A stretch of 64,000 nt of DNA, from contig CAMRHE010000648.1 in assembly GCA_947044405.1 (NCBI GenBank), positions 248,001 through 312,000 of the forward strand. The letters are read 5' to 3'. Within the stretch, counting starts at the first letter, position 1; each line of letters starts with the position of its first letter. Positions 30,033-43,800 of this stretch are shown piece by piece. Made by a program: the position numbers and the translations under genes. The notes beneath the pieces were generated by a model that saw only the letters and a list, made by a program, of their open reading frames with translations, was not told the DNA's origin and did no database searches. This DNA comes from Leptodactylus fallax. Taxonomy: Eukaryota > Chordata > Amphibia > Anura > Leptodactylidae.

Positions 30033-33000
30033 CTCACTCCGACTGCCGCTGCTTATTTGCAGCCCCACTCTGACCATCTCATTCACTCCATTCACCCATC
30101 TCACTCACTCTGGCCGCCTCTGTTTATTCTGCAGTCCCACTCTGACCGTCTCATTCACTCCATTCACTCATCTCACTCACTCTGGCCGCCTCTGTTTATC
30201 CTGCAGTCCCACTCTGACCATCCATTCACTCCATTCACTCATCTCACTCACTCCGACTGCCTCTGTTTATTCTGCAGCCCCATTCTGACCGTCTCATTCA
30301 CTCATCTCACTCACTCCTCGACTGCCTCTGTTTATTCTGCAGCCCCCCCACTCTGACCGTCTCATTCACTCCATTCACCCATCTCACTCACTCCGACTGC
30401 CGCTGCTTATTTGCAGCCCCACTCTGACCATCTCATTCACTCCATTCACCCATCTCACTCACTCTGGCCGCCTCTGTTTATTCTGCAGTCCCACTCTGAC
30501 CGTCTCATTCACTCCATTCACTCATCTCACTCACTCTGGCCGCCTCTGTTTATTCTGCAGTCCCACTCTGACCATCCATTCACTCCATTCACTCATCTCA
30601 CTCACTCCGACTGCCTCTGTTTATTCTGCAGCCCCATTCTGACCGTCTCATTCAGTCATCTCACTCACTCCGACTGCCTGTGCTTATTTGCAGCCCCACT
30701 CTGACCGTCTCATTCACTCCATTCACTCATCTCACTCACTCCGACTGCCTCTGTTTATTCTGCAGCCCCACTCTGACCGTCTCAATCAATCCATTCTCCC
30801 ATCTCACTCACTCTGGCCGCCTCTGTTTATTCTGCAGTCCCACTCTGACCGTCTCATTCACTCCATTCACCCATCTCACTCACTCCGACTGCCTCTGCTT
30901 ATTTGCAGCCCCACTCTGACCGTCTCATTCACTCCATTCACCCATCTCACTCACTCCGACTGCCTATGCTTATTTGCAGCCCCACTCTGACCATCTCATT
31001 CACTCCATTCACCCATCTCACTCACTCTGGCCGCCTCTGTTTATTCTGCAGTCCCACTCTGACCATCCATTCACTCCATTCACTCATCTCACTCACTCCG
31101 ACTGCCTCTGTTTATTCTGCAGCCCCATTCTGACCGTCTCATTCATCACTCATCTCACTCACTCGACTGCCTCTGCTTATTTGCAGCCCCACTCTGACTG
31201 TCTCATTCACTCCATACACCCATCTCACTCACTCCGACTGCCGCTGTTTATTTGCAGCCCCACTCTGACCATCTCATTCACTCCATTCACCCATCTCACT
31301 CACTCTGGCCGCCTCTGTTTATTCTGCAGTCCCACTCTGACCGTCTCATTCACTCCATTCACTCATCTCACTCACTCTGGTCGCCTCTGTTTATTCTGCA
31401 GTCCCACTCTGACCATCCATTCACTCCATTCACTCATCTCCCTCACTCCGACTGCCTCTGTTTATTGTGCAGCCCCATTCTGACCGTCTCATTCACTCAT
31501 CTCACTCACTTCGACTGCCTCTGCTTATTTGCAGCCCCACTCTGACTGTCTCATTCACTCCATTCACCCATCTCACTCACTCCGACTGCCTCTGTTTATT
31601 CTGCAGCCCCACTCTGACCACCTCATTCACTCCATTCACCCATCTCACTCACTCTGGCCGCCTCTGTTTATTCTGCAGTCCCACTCTGACCAACCATTCA
31701 CTCCATTCACTCATCTCACTCACTCCGACTGCCTCTGTTTATTCTGCAGCCCCATTCTGACCGTCTCATTCACTCATCTCACTCACTTCGACTGCCTCTG
31801 CTTATTTGCAGCCCCACTCTGCCTGTCTCATTCACTCCATACACCCATCTCACTCGCTCCGAGTGCCGCTGCTTATTTGCAGCCCCAATCTGACCATCTC
31901 ATTCACTCCATTCACCCATCTCACTCACTCTGGCCGCCTCTGTTTATTCTGCAGTCCCACTCTGACCGTCTCATTCACTCCATTCACTCATCTCACTCAC
32001 TCTGGTCGCCTCTGTTTATTCTGCAGTCCCACTCTGACCATCCATTCACTCCATTCACTCATCTCACTCACTCCGACTGCCTCTGTTTATTGTGCAGCCC
32101 CATTCTGACCGTCTCATTCACTCATCTCACTCACTTCGACTGCCTCTGCTTATTTGCAGCCCCACTCTGACTGTCTCATTCACTCCACACACCCATCTCA
32201 CTCACTTCGACTGCCGCTGCTTATTTGCAGCCACACTCTGACCATCTCATTCACTCCATTCACCCATCTCACTCACTCTGGCCGCCTCTGTTTATTCTGC
32301 AGTCCCACTCTGACCGTCTCATTCACTCCATTCACTCATCTCACTCACTCTGGCCGCCTCTGTTTATCCTGCAGTCCCACTTTGACCATCCATTCACTCC
32401 ATTCACTCATCTCACTCACTCCGACTGCCTCTGTTTATTCTGCAGCCCCATTCTGACCGTCTCATTCACTCATCTCACTCACTCCGACTGCCTCTGTTTA
32501 TTCTGCAGCCCCACTCTGACCGTCTCAATCAATCCATTCTTCCATCTCACTCACTCTGGCCGCCTCTGTTTATTCTGCAGTTCCACTCTGACCGTCTCAT
32601 TCACTCCATTCACCCATCTCACTAACTCCGACTGCCGCTGCTTATTTGCAGCCCCACTCTGACCATCTCATTCACTCCATTCACCCATCTCACTCACTCT
32701 GGCCGCCTCTGTTTATTCTGCAGTCCCACTCTGACCGTTTCATTCACTCCATTCACTCATCTCACTCACTCTGGCCGCCTCTGTTTATTCTGCAGTCCCA
32801 CTCTGACCATCCATTCACTCCATTCACTCATCTCACTCTCTCCGACTGCCTCTGTTTATTCTGCAGCCCCATTCTGACCGTATCATTCAGTCATCTCACT
32901 CACTTCGACTGCCTGTGCTTATTTGCAGCCCCACTCTGACTGTCTCATTCACTCCATTCACTCATCTCACTCACTCCGACTGCCTCTGTTTATTCTGCAG

Positions 33001-36000
33001 CCCCACTCTGACCGTCTCAATCAATCCATTCTCCCATCTCACTCACTCTGGCCGCCTCTGTTTATTCTGTAGTCCCACTCTGACCGTCTCATTCACTCCA
33101 TTCACTCATCTCACTCACTCCGACTGCCTCTGCTTATTTGCAGCCCCACTCTGACCGCCTCATTCACTCCATTCACCCATCTCACTCACTCCGACTGCCT
33201 ATGCTTATTTGCAGCCCCACTCTGACCATCTCATTCACTCCATTCACCCATCTCACTCACTCTGGCCGCCTCTGTTTATTCTGCAGTCCCACTCTGACCA
33301 TCCATTCACTCCATTCACTCATCTCACTCACTCCGACTGCCTCTGTTTATTCTGCAGCCCCATTCTGACCGTCTATCATTCACTCATCTCACTCACTCCG
33401 ACTGCCTCTGCTTATTTGCAGCCCCACTCTGACTGTCTCATTCACTCCATACACCCATCTCACTCACTCCGACTGCCGCTGTTTATTTGCAGCCCCACTC
33501 TGACCATCTCATTCACTCCATTCACCCATCTCACTCACTCTGGCCGCCTCTGTTTATTCTGCAGTCCCACTCTGACCGTCTCATTCACTCCATTCACTCA
33601 TCTCACTCACTCTGGCCGCCTCTGTTTATCCTGCAGTCCCACTTTGACCATCCATTCACTCCATTCACTCATCTCACTCACTCCGACTGCCTCTGTTTAG
33701 TCTGCAGCCCCACTCTGACCGTCTCCATTCACTCATCTCACTCACTTTGACTGCCTCTGCTTATTTGCAGCCCCACTCTGACTGTCTCATTCACTCCATA
33801 CACCCATCCTCACTCCAACTGCCGCTGCTTATTTGCAGCCCCACTCTGACCATCTCATTCACTCCATTCACCCATCTCACTCACTCTGGCCGCCCTGTTT
33901 ATTCTGCTGTCCCACTCTGACCGTCTCATTCACTCATCTCACTCACTCTGGCCGCCTCTGTTTATTCTGCAGTCCCACTCTGACCATCCATTCACTCCAT
34001 TCACTCATCTCACTCACTCCAACTGCCTCTGTTTATTCTGCAGCCCCATTCTGACCGTCTCATTCACTCATCTCACTCACTCCGACTGCCTCTGTTTATT
34101 CTGCAGCCCCTCTCTGACCGTCTCAATCAATCCATTCTCCCATCTCACTCACTCTGGCCGCCTCTGTTTATTCTGCAGTTCCACTCTGACCATCTCATTC
34201 ACTCCATTCACTCATCTCACTCACTCCGACTGCCTCTGTTTAGTCTGCAGCCCCACTCTGACCGTCTCATTCTCCCCCCATCTCACTCACTCTGGCCGCC
34301 TCTGTTTATTCTGTAGTCCCACTCTGACCGTCTCATTCACTCCATTCACTCATCTCACTCACTCCGACTGCCTCTGCTTATTTGCAGCCCCACTCTGACC
34401 GTCTCATTCACTCCATTCACCCATCTCACTCACTCCGACTGCCTATGCTTATTTGCAGCCCCACTCTTACCATCTCATTCACTCCATTCACCCATCTCAC
34501 TCATTCTGGCCGCCTCTGTTTATTCTGCAGTCCCACTCTGACCATCCATTCACTCCATTCACTCATCTCACTCACTCCGACTGCCTCTGTTTATTCTGCA
34601 GCCCCATTCTGACCGTCTCATTCACTCATCTCACTCACTTCGACTGCCTCTGCTTATTTGCAGCCCCACTCTGACTGTCTCATTCACTCCATACACCCAT
34701 CTCACTCACTTCGACTGCCGCTGTTTATTTGCAGCCCCACTCTGACCATCTCATTCACTCCATTCACCCATCTCACTCACTCTGGCCGCCTCTGTTTATT
34801 CTGCAGTCCCACTCTGACCGTCTCATTCACTCCATTCACTCATCTCACTCACTCTGGCCGCCTCTGTTTATCCTGCAGTCCCACTTTGACCATCCATTCA
34901 CTCCATTCACTCATCTCACTCACTCCGACTGCCTCTGTTTAGTCTGCAGCCCCATTCTGACCGTCTCATTCACTCATCTCACTCACTTTGACTGCCTCTG
35001 CTTATTTGCAGCCCCACTCTGACTGTCTCATTCACTCCATACACCCATCTCACTCCAACTGCCGCTGCTTATTTGCAGCCCCACTCTGACCATCTCATTC
35101 ACTCCATTCACCCATCTCACTCACTCTGGCCGCCTCTGTTTATTCTGCTGTCCCACTCTGACCGTCTCATTCACTCATCTCACTAACTCTGGCCGCCTCT
35201 GTTTATTCTGCAGTCCCACTCTGACCATCCATTCACTCCATTCACTCATCTCACTCACTCCAACTGCCTCTGTTTATTCTGCAGCCCCATTCTGACCGTC
35301 TCATTCACTCATCTCACTCACTCCGACTGCCTCTGTTTATTCTGCAGCCCCTCTCTGACCGTCTCAATCAATCCATTCTCCCATCTCACTCACTCTGGCC
35401 GCCTCTGTTTATTCTGCAGTTCCACTCTGACCATCTCATTCACTCCATTCACTCATCTCACTCACTCCGACTGCCTCTGTTTAGTCTGCAGCCCCATTCT
35501 GACCGTCTCATTCACTCATCTCACTCACTTTGACTGCCTCTGCTTATTTGCAGCCCCACTCTGACGGTCTCATTCACTCCATACACCCATCTCACTCCGA
35601 CTGCCGCTGCTTATTTGCAGCCCCACTGAGACCATCTCATTCACTCCATTCACCCATCTCACTCACTCTGGCCGCCTCTGTTTATTCTGCAGTCCCACTC
35701 TGACCGTCTCATTCACAAAATTCACTCATCTCACTCACTCCGACTGCCTCTATTCTGCAGCCCCACTCTGACCGTCTCAATCAATCCATTCTCCCATCTC
35801 ACTCACTCTGGCCGCCTCTGTTTTTTCTGCAGTCCCACTCTGACCGTCTCAATCAATCCATTCTCCCATCTCACTCACTCTGGCCACCTCTGTTTATTCT
35901 GTAGTCCCACTCTGACCGTCTAATTCACTCCATTCACCCATCTCACTCACTCTGGCCGCCTCTGTTTATTCTGCAGTCCCACTCTGACCGTCTCATTCAC

Positions 36001-36210
36001 AAAATTCACTCATCTCACTCACTCCGACTGCCTCTATTCTGCAGCCCCACTCTGACCGTCTCAATCAATCCATTCTCTAATCTCACTCATTCTGGCCGCC
36101 TCTGTTTATTCTATAGTCCCCCTCTGACCGTCTCATTCACCACATTCACTCATCTCACTCACTCCGACTGCCTCTGCTTATTTGCAGCCCCACTCTGACC
36201 GTCTCATTCA

Positions 36211-39200
36211 CTCATCTCAGTCACTTCGACTGCCTCTGCTTATTTGCAGCCCCACTCTGACTGTCTCATTCACTCCATACACCCATCTCACTCCGACTGC
36301 CGCTGCTTATTTGCAGCCCCACTCTGACTGTCTCATTCACTCCATTCACCCATCTCACTCACTCTGGCCGCCTCTGTTTATTCTGCAGTCCCACTCTGAC
36401 CGTCTCATTCACAAAATTCACTCATCTCACTCACTCCGACTGCCTCTATTCTGCAGCCCCACTCTGACCGTCTCAATCAATCCATTCTCCCATCTCACTC
36501 ACTCTGGCTGCCTCTGTTTTTTCTGCAGTCCCACTCTGACTGTCTCAATCAATCCATTCTCCCATCTCACTCACTCTGGCCGCCTCTGTTTATTCTGTAG
36601 TCCCACTCTGACCGTCTCATTCACTCCATTCACCCATCTCACTCACTCTGGCCGCCTCTGTTTATTCTGCAGTCCCACTCTGACCATCTCATTCACAAAA
36701 TTCACTCATCTCACTCACTCCCACTGCCTCTGTTTATTCTGCAGCCCCATTCTGACCGTCTCATTCACTCATCTCACTCACTTCGACTGCCTCTGCTTAT
36801 TTGCAGCCCCACTCTGACCATCTCATTCACTCCATTCACCCATCTCACTCACTCTGGCCGCCTCTGTTTATTCTGCTGTCCCACTCTGACCGTCTCATTC
36901 ACTCATCTCACTCACTCTGGCCGCCTCTGTTTATTCTGCAGTCCCACTCTGACCATCCATTCACTCCATTCACTCATCTCACTCACTCCAACTGCCTCTG
37001 TTTATTCTGCAGCCCCATTCTGACCGTCTCATTCACTCATCTCACTCACTCCGACTGCCTCTGTTTATTCTGCAGCCCCTCTCTGACCGTCTCAATCAAT
37101 CCATTCTCCCATCTCACTCACTCTGGCCGCCTCTGTTTATTCTGCAGTTCCACTCTGACCATCTCATTCACTCCATTCACTCATCTCACTCACTCCGACT
37201 GCCTCTGCTTATTTGCAGCCCCACTCTGACCATCTCATTCACTTCCTTCACCCATCTCTCTCACTCCGACTGCCTATGCTTATTTGCAGCCCCACTCTGA
37301 CCATCTTATTCACTCCATTCACCCATCTCACTCACTCTGGCCGCCTCTGTTTATCCTGCAGTCCCACTTTGACCATCCATTCACTCCATTCACTCATCTC
37401 ACTCACTCCGACTGCCTCTGTTTAGTCTGCAGCCCCATTCTGACCGTCTCATTCACTCATCTCACTCACTTTGACTGCCTCTGCTTATTTGCAGCCCCAC
37501 TCTGACTGTCTCATTCACTCCATTCTCCCATCTCACTCACTCTGGCCGCCTCTGTTTATTCTGCAGCCCCACTCTGACCGTCTTAATCAATCTATTCTCC
37601 CATCTCACTCACTCCGACTGCCTCTGTTTATTCTGCAGCCCCACTCTGACCGTCTCAATCAATCCATTCTCCCATCTCACTCACTCTGGCTGCCTCTCTT
37701 TATTCTGCAGTTCCACTCTGACCATCTCATTCACTCCATTCACTCATCTCACTCACTCCGACTGCCTTTGCTTATTTGCAGCCCCACTCTGACCGTCTCT
37801 TTCACTCCATTCACCCATCTCACTCACTCCGACTGCCTATGCTTATTTGCAGCCCCACTATGACCATCTCATTCACTCCATTCACCCATCTCACTCACTC
37901 TGGCCGCCTCTGTTTATTCTGTAGTCCCACTCTGACCGTCTCATTCACTCCATTCACCCATCTCACTCACTCTGGCCGCCTCTGTTTATTCTGCAGTCCC
38001 ACTCTGACCGTCTCATTCACAAAATTCACTCATCTCACTCACTCCGACTGTCTCTATTCTGCAGCCCCACTCTGACCGTCTTAATCAATCTATTCTCCCA
38101 TCTCACTCACTCCGACTGCCTCTGTTTATTCTGCAGCCCCATTCTGAGCGTCTCATTCACTCATCTCACTCACTCCGACTGCCTCTGTTTATTCTGCAGC
38201 CCCACTCTGACCGTCTCAATCAATCCATTCTCCCATCTCACTCACTCTGGCCGCCTCTGTTTATTCTGCAGTCCCACTCTGACCATCTCATTCACTCCAT
38301 TCACTCATCTCACTCACTCCGACTGCCTCTGCTTATTTGCAGCCCCACTCTGACCGTCTCATTCACTCCATTCACCCATCTCACTCACTCTGGCCGCCTC
38401 TGTTTATTCTGCAACCCCATTCTGACCGTCTCATTCACTCATCTCACTCACTTCGACTGCCTCTGCTTATTTGCAGCCCCACTCTGACACTCTCATTCAC
38501 TCCATACACCCATCTCAGTCACTTCGACTGCCTCTGCTTATTTGCAGCCCCACTCTGACTGTCTCATTCACTCCATACACCCATCTCACTCCGACTGCCG
38601 CTGCTTATTTGCAGCCCCACTCTGACTGTCTCATTCACTCCATTCACCCATCTCACTCACTCTGGCCGCCTCTGTTTATTCTGCAGTCCCACTCTGACCG
38701 TCTCATTCACACAATTCACTCATCTCACTCCTCCGACTGCCTCTATTCTGCAGCCCCACTCTGACCGTCTCAATCAATCCATTCCCCGTCTCACTCACTC
38801 TGGCTGCCTCTGTTTTTTCTGCAGTCCCACTCTGACTGTCTCAATCATCCATTCCCCATCTCACTCACTCTGGCCGCCTCTGTTTATTCTGTAGTCCCAC
38901 TCTGACCGTCTCATTCACTCCATTCACCCATCTCACTCACTCTGGCCGCCTCTGTTTATTCTGCAGTCCCACTCTGACCATCTCATTCACACAATTCACT
39001 CATCTCACTCACTCCCACTGCCTCTGTTTATTCTGCAGCCCCATTCTGACCGTCTCATTCACTCATCTCACTCACTTCGACTGCCTCTGCTTATTTGCAG
39101 CCCCACTCTGACCATCTCATTCACTCCATTCACCCATCTCACTCACTCTGGCCGCCTCTGTTTATTCTGCTGTCCCACTCTGACCGTCTCATTCACTCAT

Positions 39201-40809
39201 CTCACTCACTCTGGCCGCCTCTGTTTATTCTGCAGTCCCACTCTGACCATCCATTCACTCCATTCACTCATCTCACTCACTCCAACTGCCTCTGTTTATT
39301 CTGCAGCCCCATTCTGACCGTCTCATTCACTCATCTCACTCACTCCGACTGCCTCTGTTTATTCTGCAGCCCCTCTCTGACCGTCTCAATCAATCCATTC
39401 TCCCATCTCACTCACTCTGGCCGCCTCTGTTTATTCTGCAGTTCCACTCTGACCATCTCATTCACTCCATTCACTCATCTCACTCACTCCGACTGCCTCT
39501 GCTTATTTGCAGCCCCACTCTGACCATCTCATTCACTTCCTTCACCCATCTCTCTCACTCCGACTGCCTATGCTTATTTGCAGCCCCACTCTGACCATCT
39601 TATTCACTCCATTCACCCATCTCACTCACTCTGGCCGCCTCTGTTTATCCTGCAGTCCCACTTTGACCATCCATTCACTCCATTCACTCATCTCACTCAC
39701 TCCGACTGCCTCTGTTTAGTCTGCAGCCCCATTCTGACCGTCTCATTCACTCATCTCACTCACTTTGACTGCCTCTGCTTATTTGCAGCCCCACTCTGAC
39801 TGTCTCATTCACTCCATTCTCCCATCTCACTCACTCTGGCCGCCTCTGTTTATTCTGCAGCCCCACTCTGACCGTCTTAATCAATCTATTCTCCCATCTC
39901 ACTCACTCCGACTGCCTCTGTTTATTCTGCAGCCCCACTCTGACCGTCTCAATCAATCCATTCTCCCATCTCACTCACTCTGGCTGCCTCTCTTTATTCT
40001 GCAGTTCCACTCTAACCATCTCATTCACTCCATTCACTCATCTCACTCACTCCGACTGCCTTTGCTTATTTGCAGCCCCACTCTGACCGTCTCTTTCACT
40101 CCATTCACCCATCTCACTCACTCCGACTGCCTATGCTTATTTGCAGCCCCACTATGACCATCTCATTCACTCCATTCACCCATCTCACTCACTCTGGCCG
40201 CCTCTGTTTATTCTGTAGTCCCACTCTGACCGTCTCATTCACTCCATTCACCCATCTCACTCACTCTGGCCGCCTCTGTTTATTCTGCAGTCCCACTCTG
40301 ACCGTCTCATTCACAAAATTCACTCATCTCACTCACTCCGACTGTCTCTATTCTGCAGCCCCACTCTGACCGTCTTAATCAATCTATTCTCCCATCTCAC
40401 TCACTCCGACTGCCTCTGTTTATTCTGCAGCCCCATTCTGAGCGTCTCATTCACTCATCTCACTCACTCCGACTGCCTCTGTTTATTCTGCAGCCCCACT
40501 CTGACCGTCTCAATCAATCCATTCTCCCATCTCACTCACTCTGGCTGCCTCTGTTTATTCTGCAGTTCCACTCTGACCATCTCATTCACTCCATTCACTC
40601 ATCTCACTCACTCCGACTGCCTCTGCTTATTTGCAGCCCCACTCTGACCGTCTCATTCACTCCATTCACCCATCTCACTCACTCTGGCCGCCTCTGTTTA
40701 TTCTGCAACCCCATTCTGACCGTCTCATTCACTCATCTCACTCACTTCGACTGCCTCTGCTTATTTGCAGCCCCACTCTGACACTCTCATTCACTCCATA
40801 CACCCATCT
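36211..40809 (+). repeat. Tandem duplication of a ~2.3-kb multimer
   Basis: The segment 36,211-38,508 is followed directly by a second copy at 38,509-40,809. Both begin at the CTCAGTCACTTCGAC monomer. The offset is 2,298 bp at the start and 2,294 bp after about 38,870. The 4-bp change comes from a cluster of small deletions between 38,700 and 38,870 in the second copy, for example CATTCCCCGTCTC and CAATCATCCATTCCCC. Outside that cluster the copies are nearly identical. Confidence 0.85.
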
Positions 40810-43800
40810 CACTCACTTCGACTGCCGATGCTTATTTGCAGCCCCACTCTGACTGTCTCATTCACTCCATACACCCATCTCACTCACTTCGACTGCCGCT
40901 GCTTATTTGCAGCCCCACTCTGAAACTCTCATTCACTCCATTCACCCATCTCACTCACTCTGGCCGCCTCTGTTTATTCTGCAGTCCCACTCTGTCCGTC
41001 TCATTAACTCCATTCACTCATCTCACTCACTCGGACTGCCTGTTTATTCTGCAGCCCCACTCTGACCTTTCTCATTCACTCCATTCACCCGTCTCACTCA
41101 CTCCGACTGCCTATGCTTATTTGCAGCCCCACTCTGACCATCTCATTCACTCCATTCACCCATCTCACTCACTCTGGCCGCCTCTGTTTATTCTGCAGTC
41201 CCACTCTGACCGTCTCATTCACAAAGATCACTCATCTCACTCACTCCGACTGCCTCTATTCTGCAGCCCCACTCTGACCGTCTCAATCAATCCATTCTCC
41301 CATCTCACTCACTCTGGGCGCCTCTGTTTTTTCTGCAGTCCCACTCTGACCGTCTCAATCAATCCATTCTCCCATCTCACTCACTCTGGGCGCCTCTGTT
41401 TTTTCTGCAGTCCCACTCTGACCGTCTCAATCAATCCATTCTACCATCTCACTCACTCTGGCCGCCTCTGTTTATTCTGTAGTCCCACTCTGACCGTCTC
41501 ATTCACTCCATTCACCCATCTCACTCACTCCGACTGCCTCTGCTTATTTGCAGCCCCACTCTGATCGTCTCTTTCACTCCATTCACTCATCTCACTCACT
41601 CCTAATGCCTATGCTTATTTGCAGCCCCACTCTGACCATCTCATTCACTCCATTCACCCATCTCACTCACTCTGGCCGCCTCTGTTTATCCTGCAGTCCC
41701 ACTTTGACCATCCATTCACTCCATACACCCATCTCACTCACTTCGACTGCCACTGCTTATTTGCAGCCCCACTCTGACACTCTCATTCACTCCATTCACC
41801 CATCTCACTCACTCTGGCCGCCTCTGTTTATTCTGCAGTCCCACTCTGACCGTTTCATTAACTCCATTCACTCATCTCACTCACTCTGGCCGCCTCTGTT
41901 TATTCTGCAGTCCCACTCTGACCATCCATTCACTCCATTCACTCATCTCACTCTCTCCGACTGCCTCTGTTTATTCTGCAGCCCCATTCTGACCGTCTCA
42001 TTCACTCATCTCACTCACTTCGACTGCCTGTGCTTATTTGCAGCCCCACTCTGACTGTCTCATTCACTCCATTCACTCATCTCACTCACTCCGACTGCCT
42101 CTGTTTATTCTGCAGGCCCACTCTGACCACCTCATTCACTCCATTCACCCATCTCATTCATTCACTCTGGCCGCCTCTGTTTATTCTGCAGTCCCACTCT
42201 GACCATCCATTCACTCCATTCACTCATCTCACTCACTCCGACTGCCTCTGTTTATTCTGCAGCCCCATTCTGACCGTCTCATTCACTCATCTCACTCACT
42301 TCGACTGCCTCTGCTTATTTGCAGCCCCACTCTGACTGTCTCATTCACTCCATACACCCATCTCACTCACTTCGACTGCCGCTGTTTATTTGCAGCCCCA
42401 CTCTGACCATCTCATTCACTCCATTCACCCATCTCACTCACTCTGGCCGCCTCTGTTTATTCTGCAGTCCCACTCTGACCGTCTCATTCACTCCATTCAC
42501 TCATCTCACTCACTCTGGCCGCCTCTGTTTATCCTGCAGTCCCACTTTGACCATCCATTCACTCCATTCACTCATCTCACTCACTCCGACTGCCTCTGTT
42601 TAGTCTGCAGCCCCATTCTGACCGTCTCATTCACTCATCTCACTCACTTTGACTGCCTCTGCTTATTTGCAGCCCCACTCTGACTGTCTCATTCACTCCA
42701 TACACCCATCTCACTCCAACTGCTGCTGCTTATTTGCAGCCCCACTCTGACCATCTCATTCACTCCATTCACCCATCTCACTCACTCTGGCCGCCTCTGT
42801 TTATTCTGCTGTCCCACTCTGACCGTCTCATTCACTCATCTCACTAACTCTGGCCGCCTCTGTTTATTCTGCAGTCACACTCTGACCATCCATTCACTCC
42901 ATTCACTCATCTCACTCACTCCAACTGCCTCTGTTTGTTCTGCAGCCCCATTCTGACCGTCTCATTCACTCATCTCACTCACTCCGACTGCCTCTGTTTA
43001 TTCTGCAGCCCCTCTCTGACCGTCTCAATCAATCCATTCTCCCATCTCACTCACTCTGGCCGCCTCTGTTTATTCTGCAGTTCCACTCTGACCATCTCAT
43101 TCACTCCATTCACTCATCTCACTCACTCCGACTGCCTCTGTTTAGTCTGCAGCCCCATTCTGACCGTCTCATTCACTCATCTCACTCACTTTGACTGCCT
43201 CTGCTTATTTGCAGCCCCACTCTGACGGTCTCATTCACTCCATACACCCATCTCACTCCGACTGCCGCTGCTTATTTGCAGCCCCACTGAGACCATCTCA
43301 TTCACTCCATTCACCCATCTCACTCACTCTGGCCGCCTCTGTTTATTCTGCAGTCCCACTCTGACCGTCTCATTCACAAAATTCACTCATCTCACTCACT
43401 CCGACTGCCTCTATTCTGCAGCCCCACTCTGACCGTCTCAATCAATCCATTCTCCCATCTCACTCACTCTGGCCGCCTCTGTTTTTTCTGCAGTCCCACT
43501 CTGACCGTCTCAATCAATCCATTCTCCCATCTCACTCACTCTGGCCACCTCTGTTTATTCTGCAGTCCCACTCTGACCGTCTAATTCACTCCATTCACCA
43601 ATCTCACTCACTCTGGCCGCCTCTGTTTATTCTGCAGTCCCACTCTGACCGTCTCATTCACAAAATTCACTCATCTCACTCACTCCGACTGCCTCTATTC
43701 TGCAGCCCCACTCTGACCGTCTCAATCAATCCATTCTCCCATCTCACTCACTCTGGCCGCCTCTGTTTATTCTATAGTCCCCCTCTGACCGTCTCATTCA

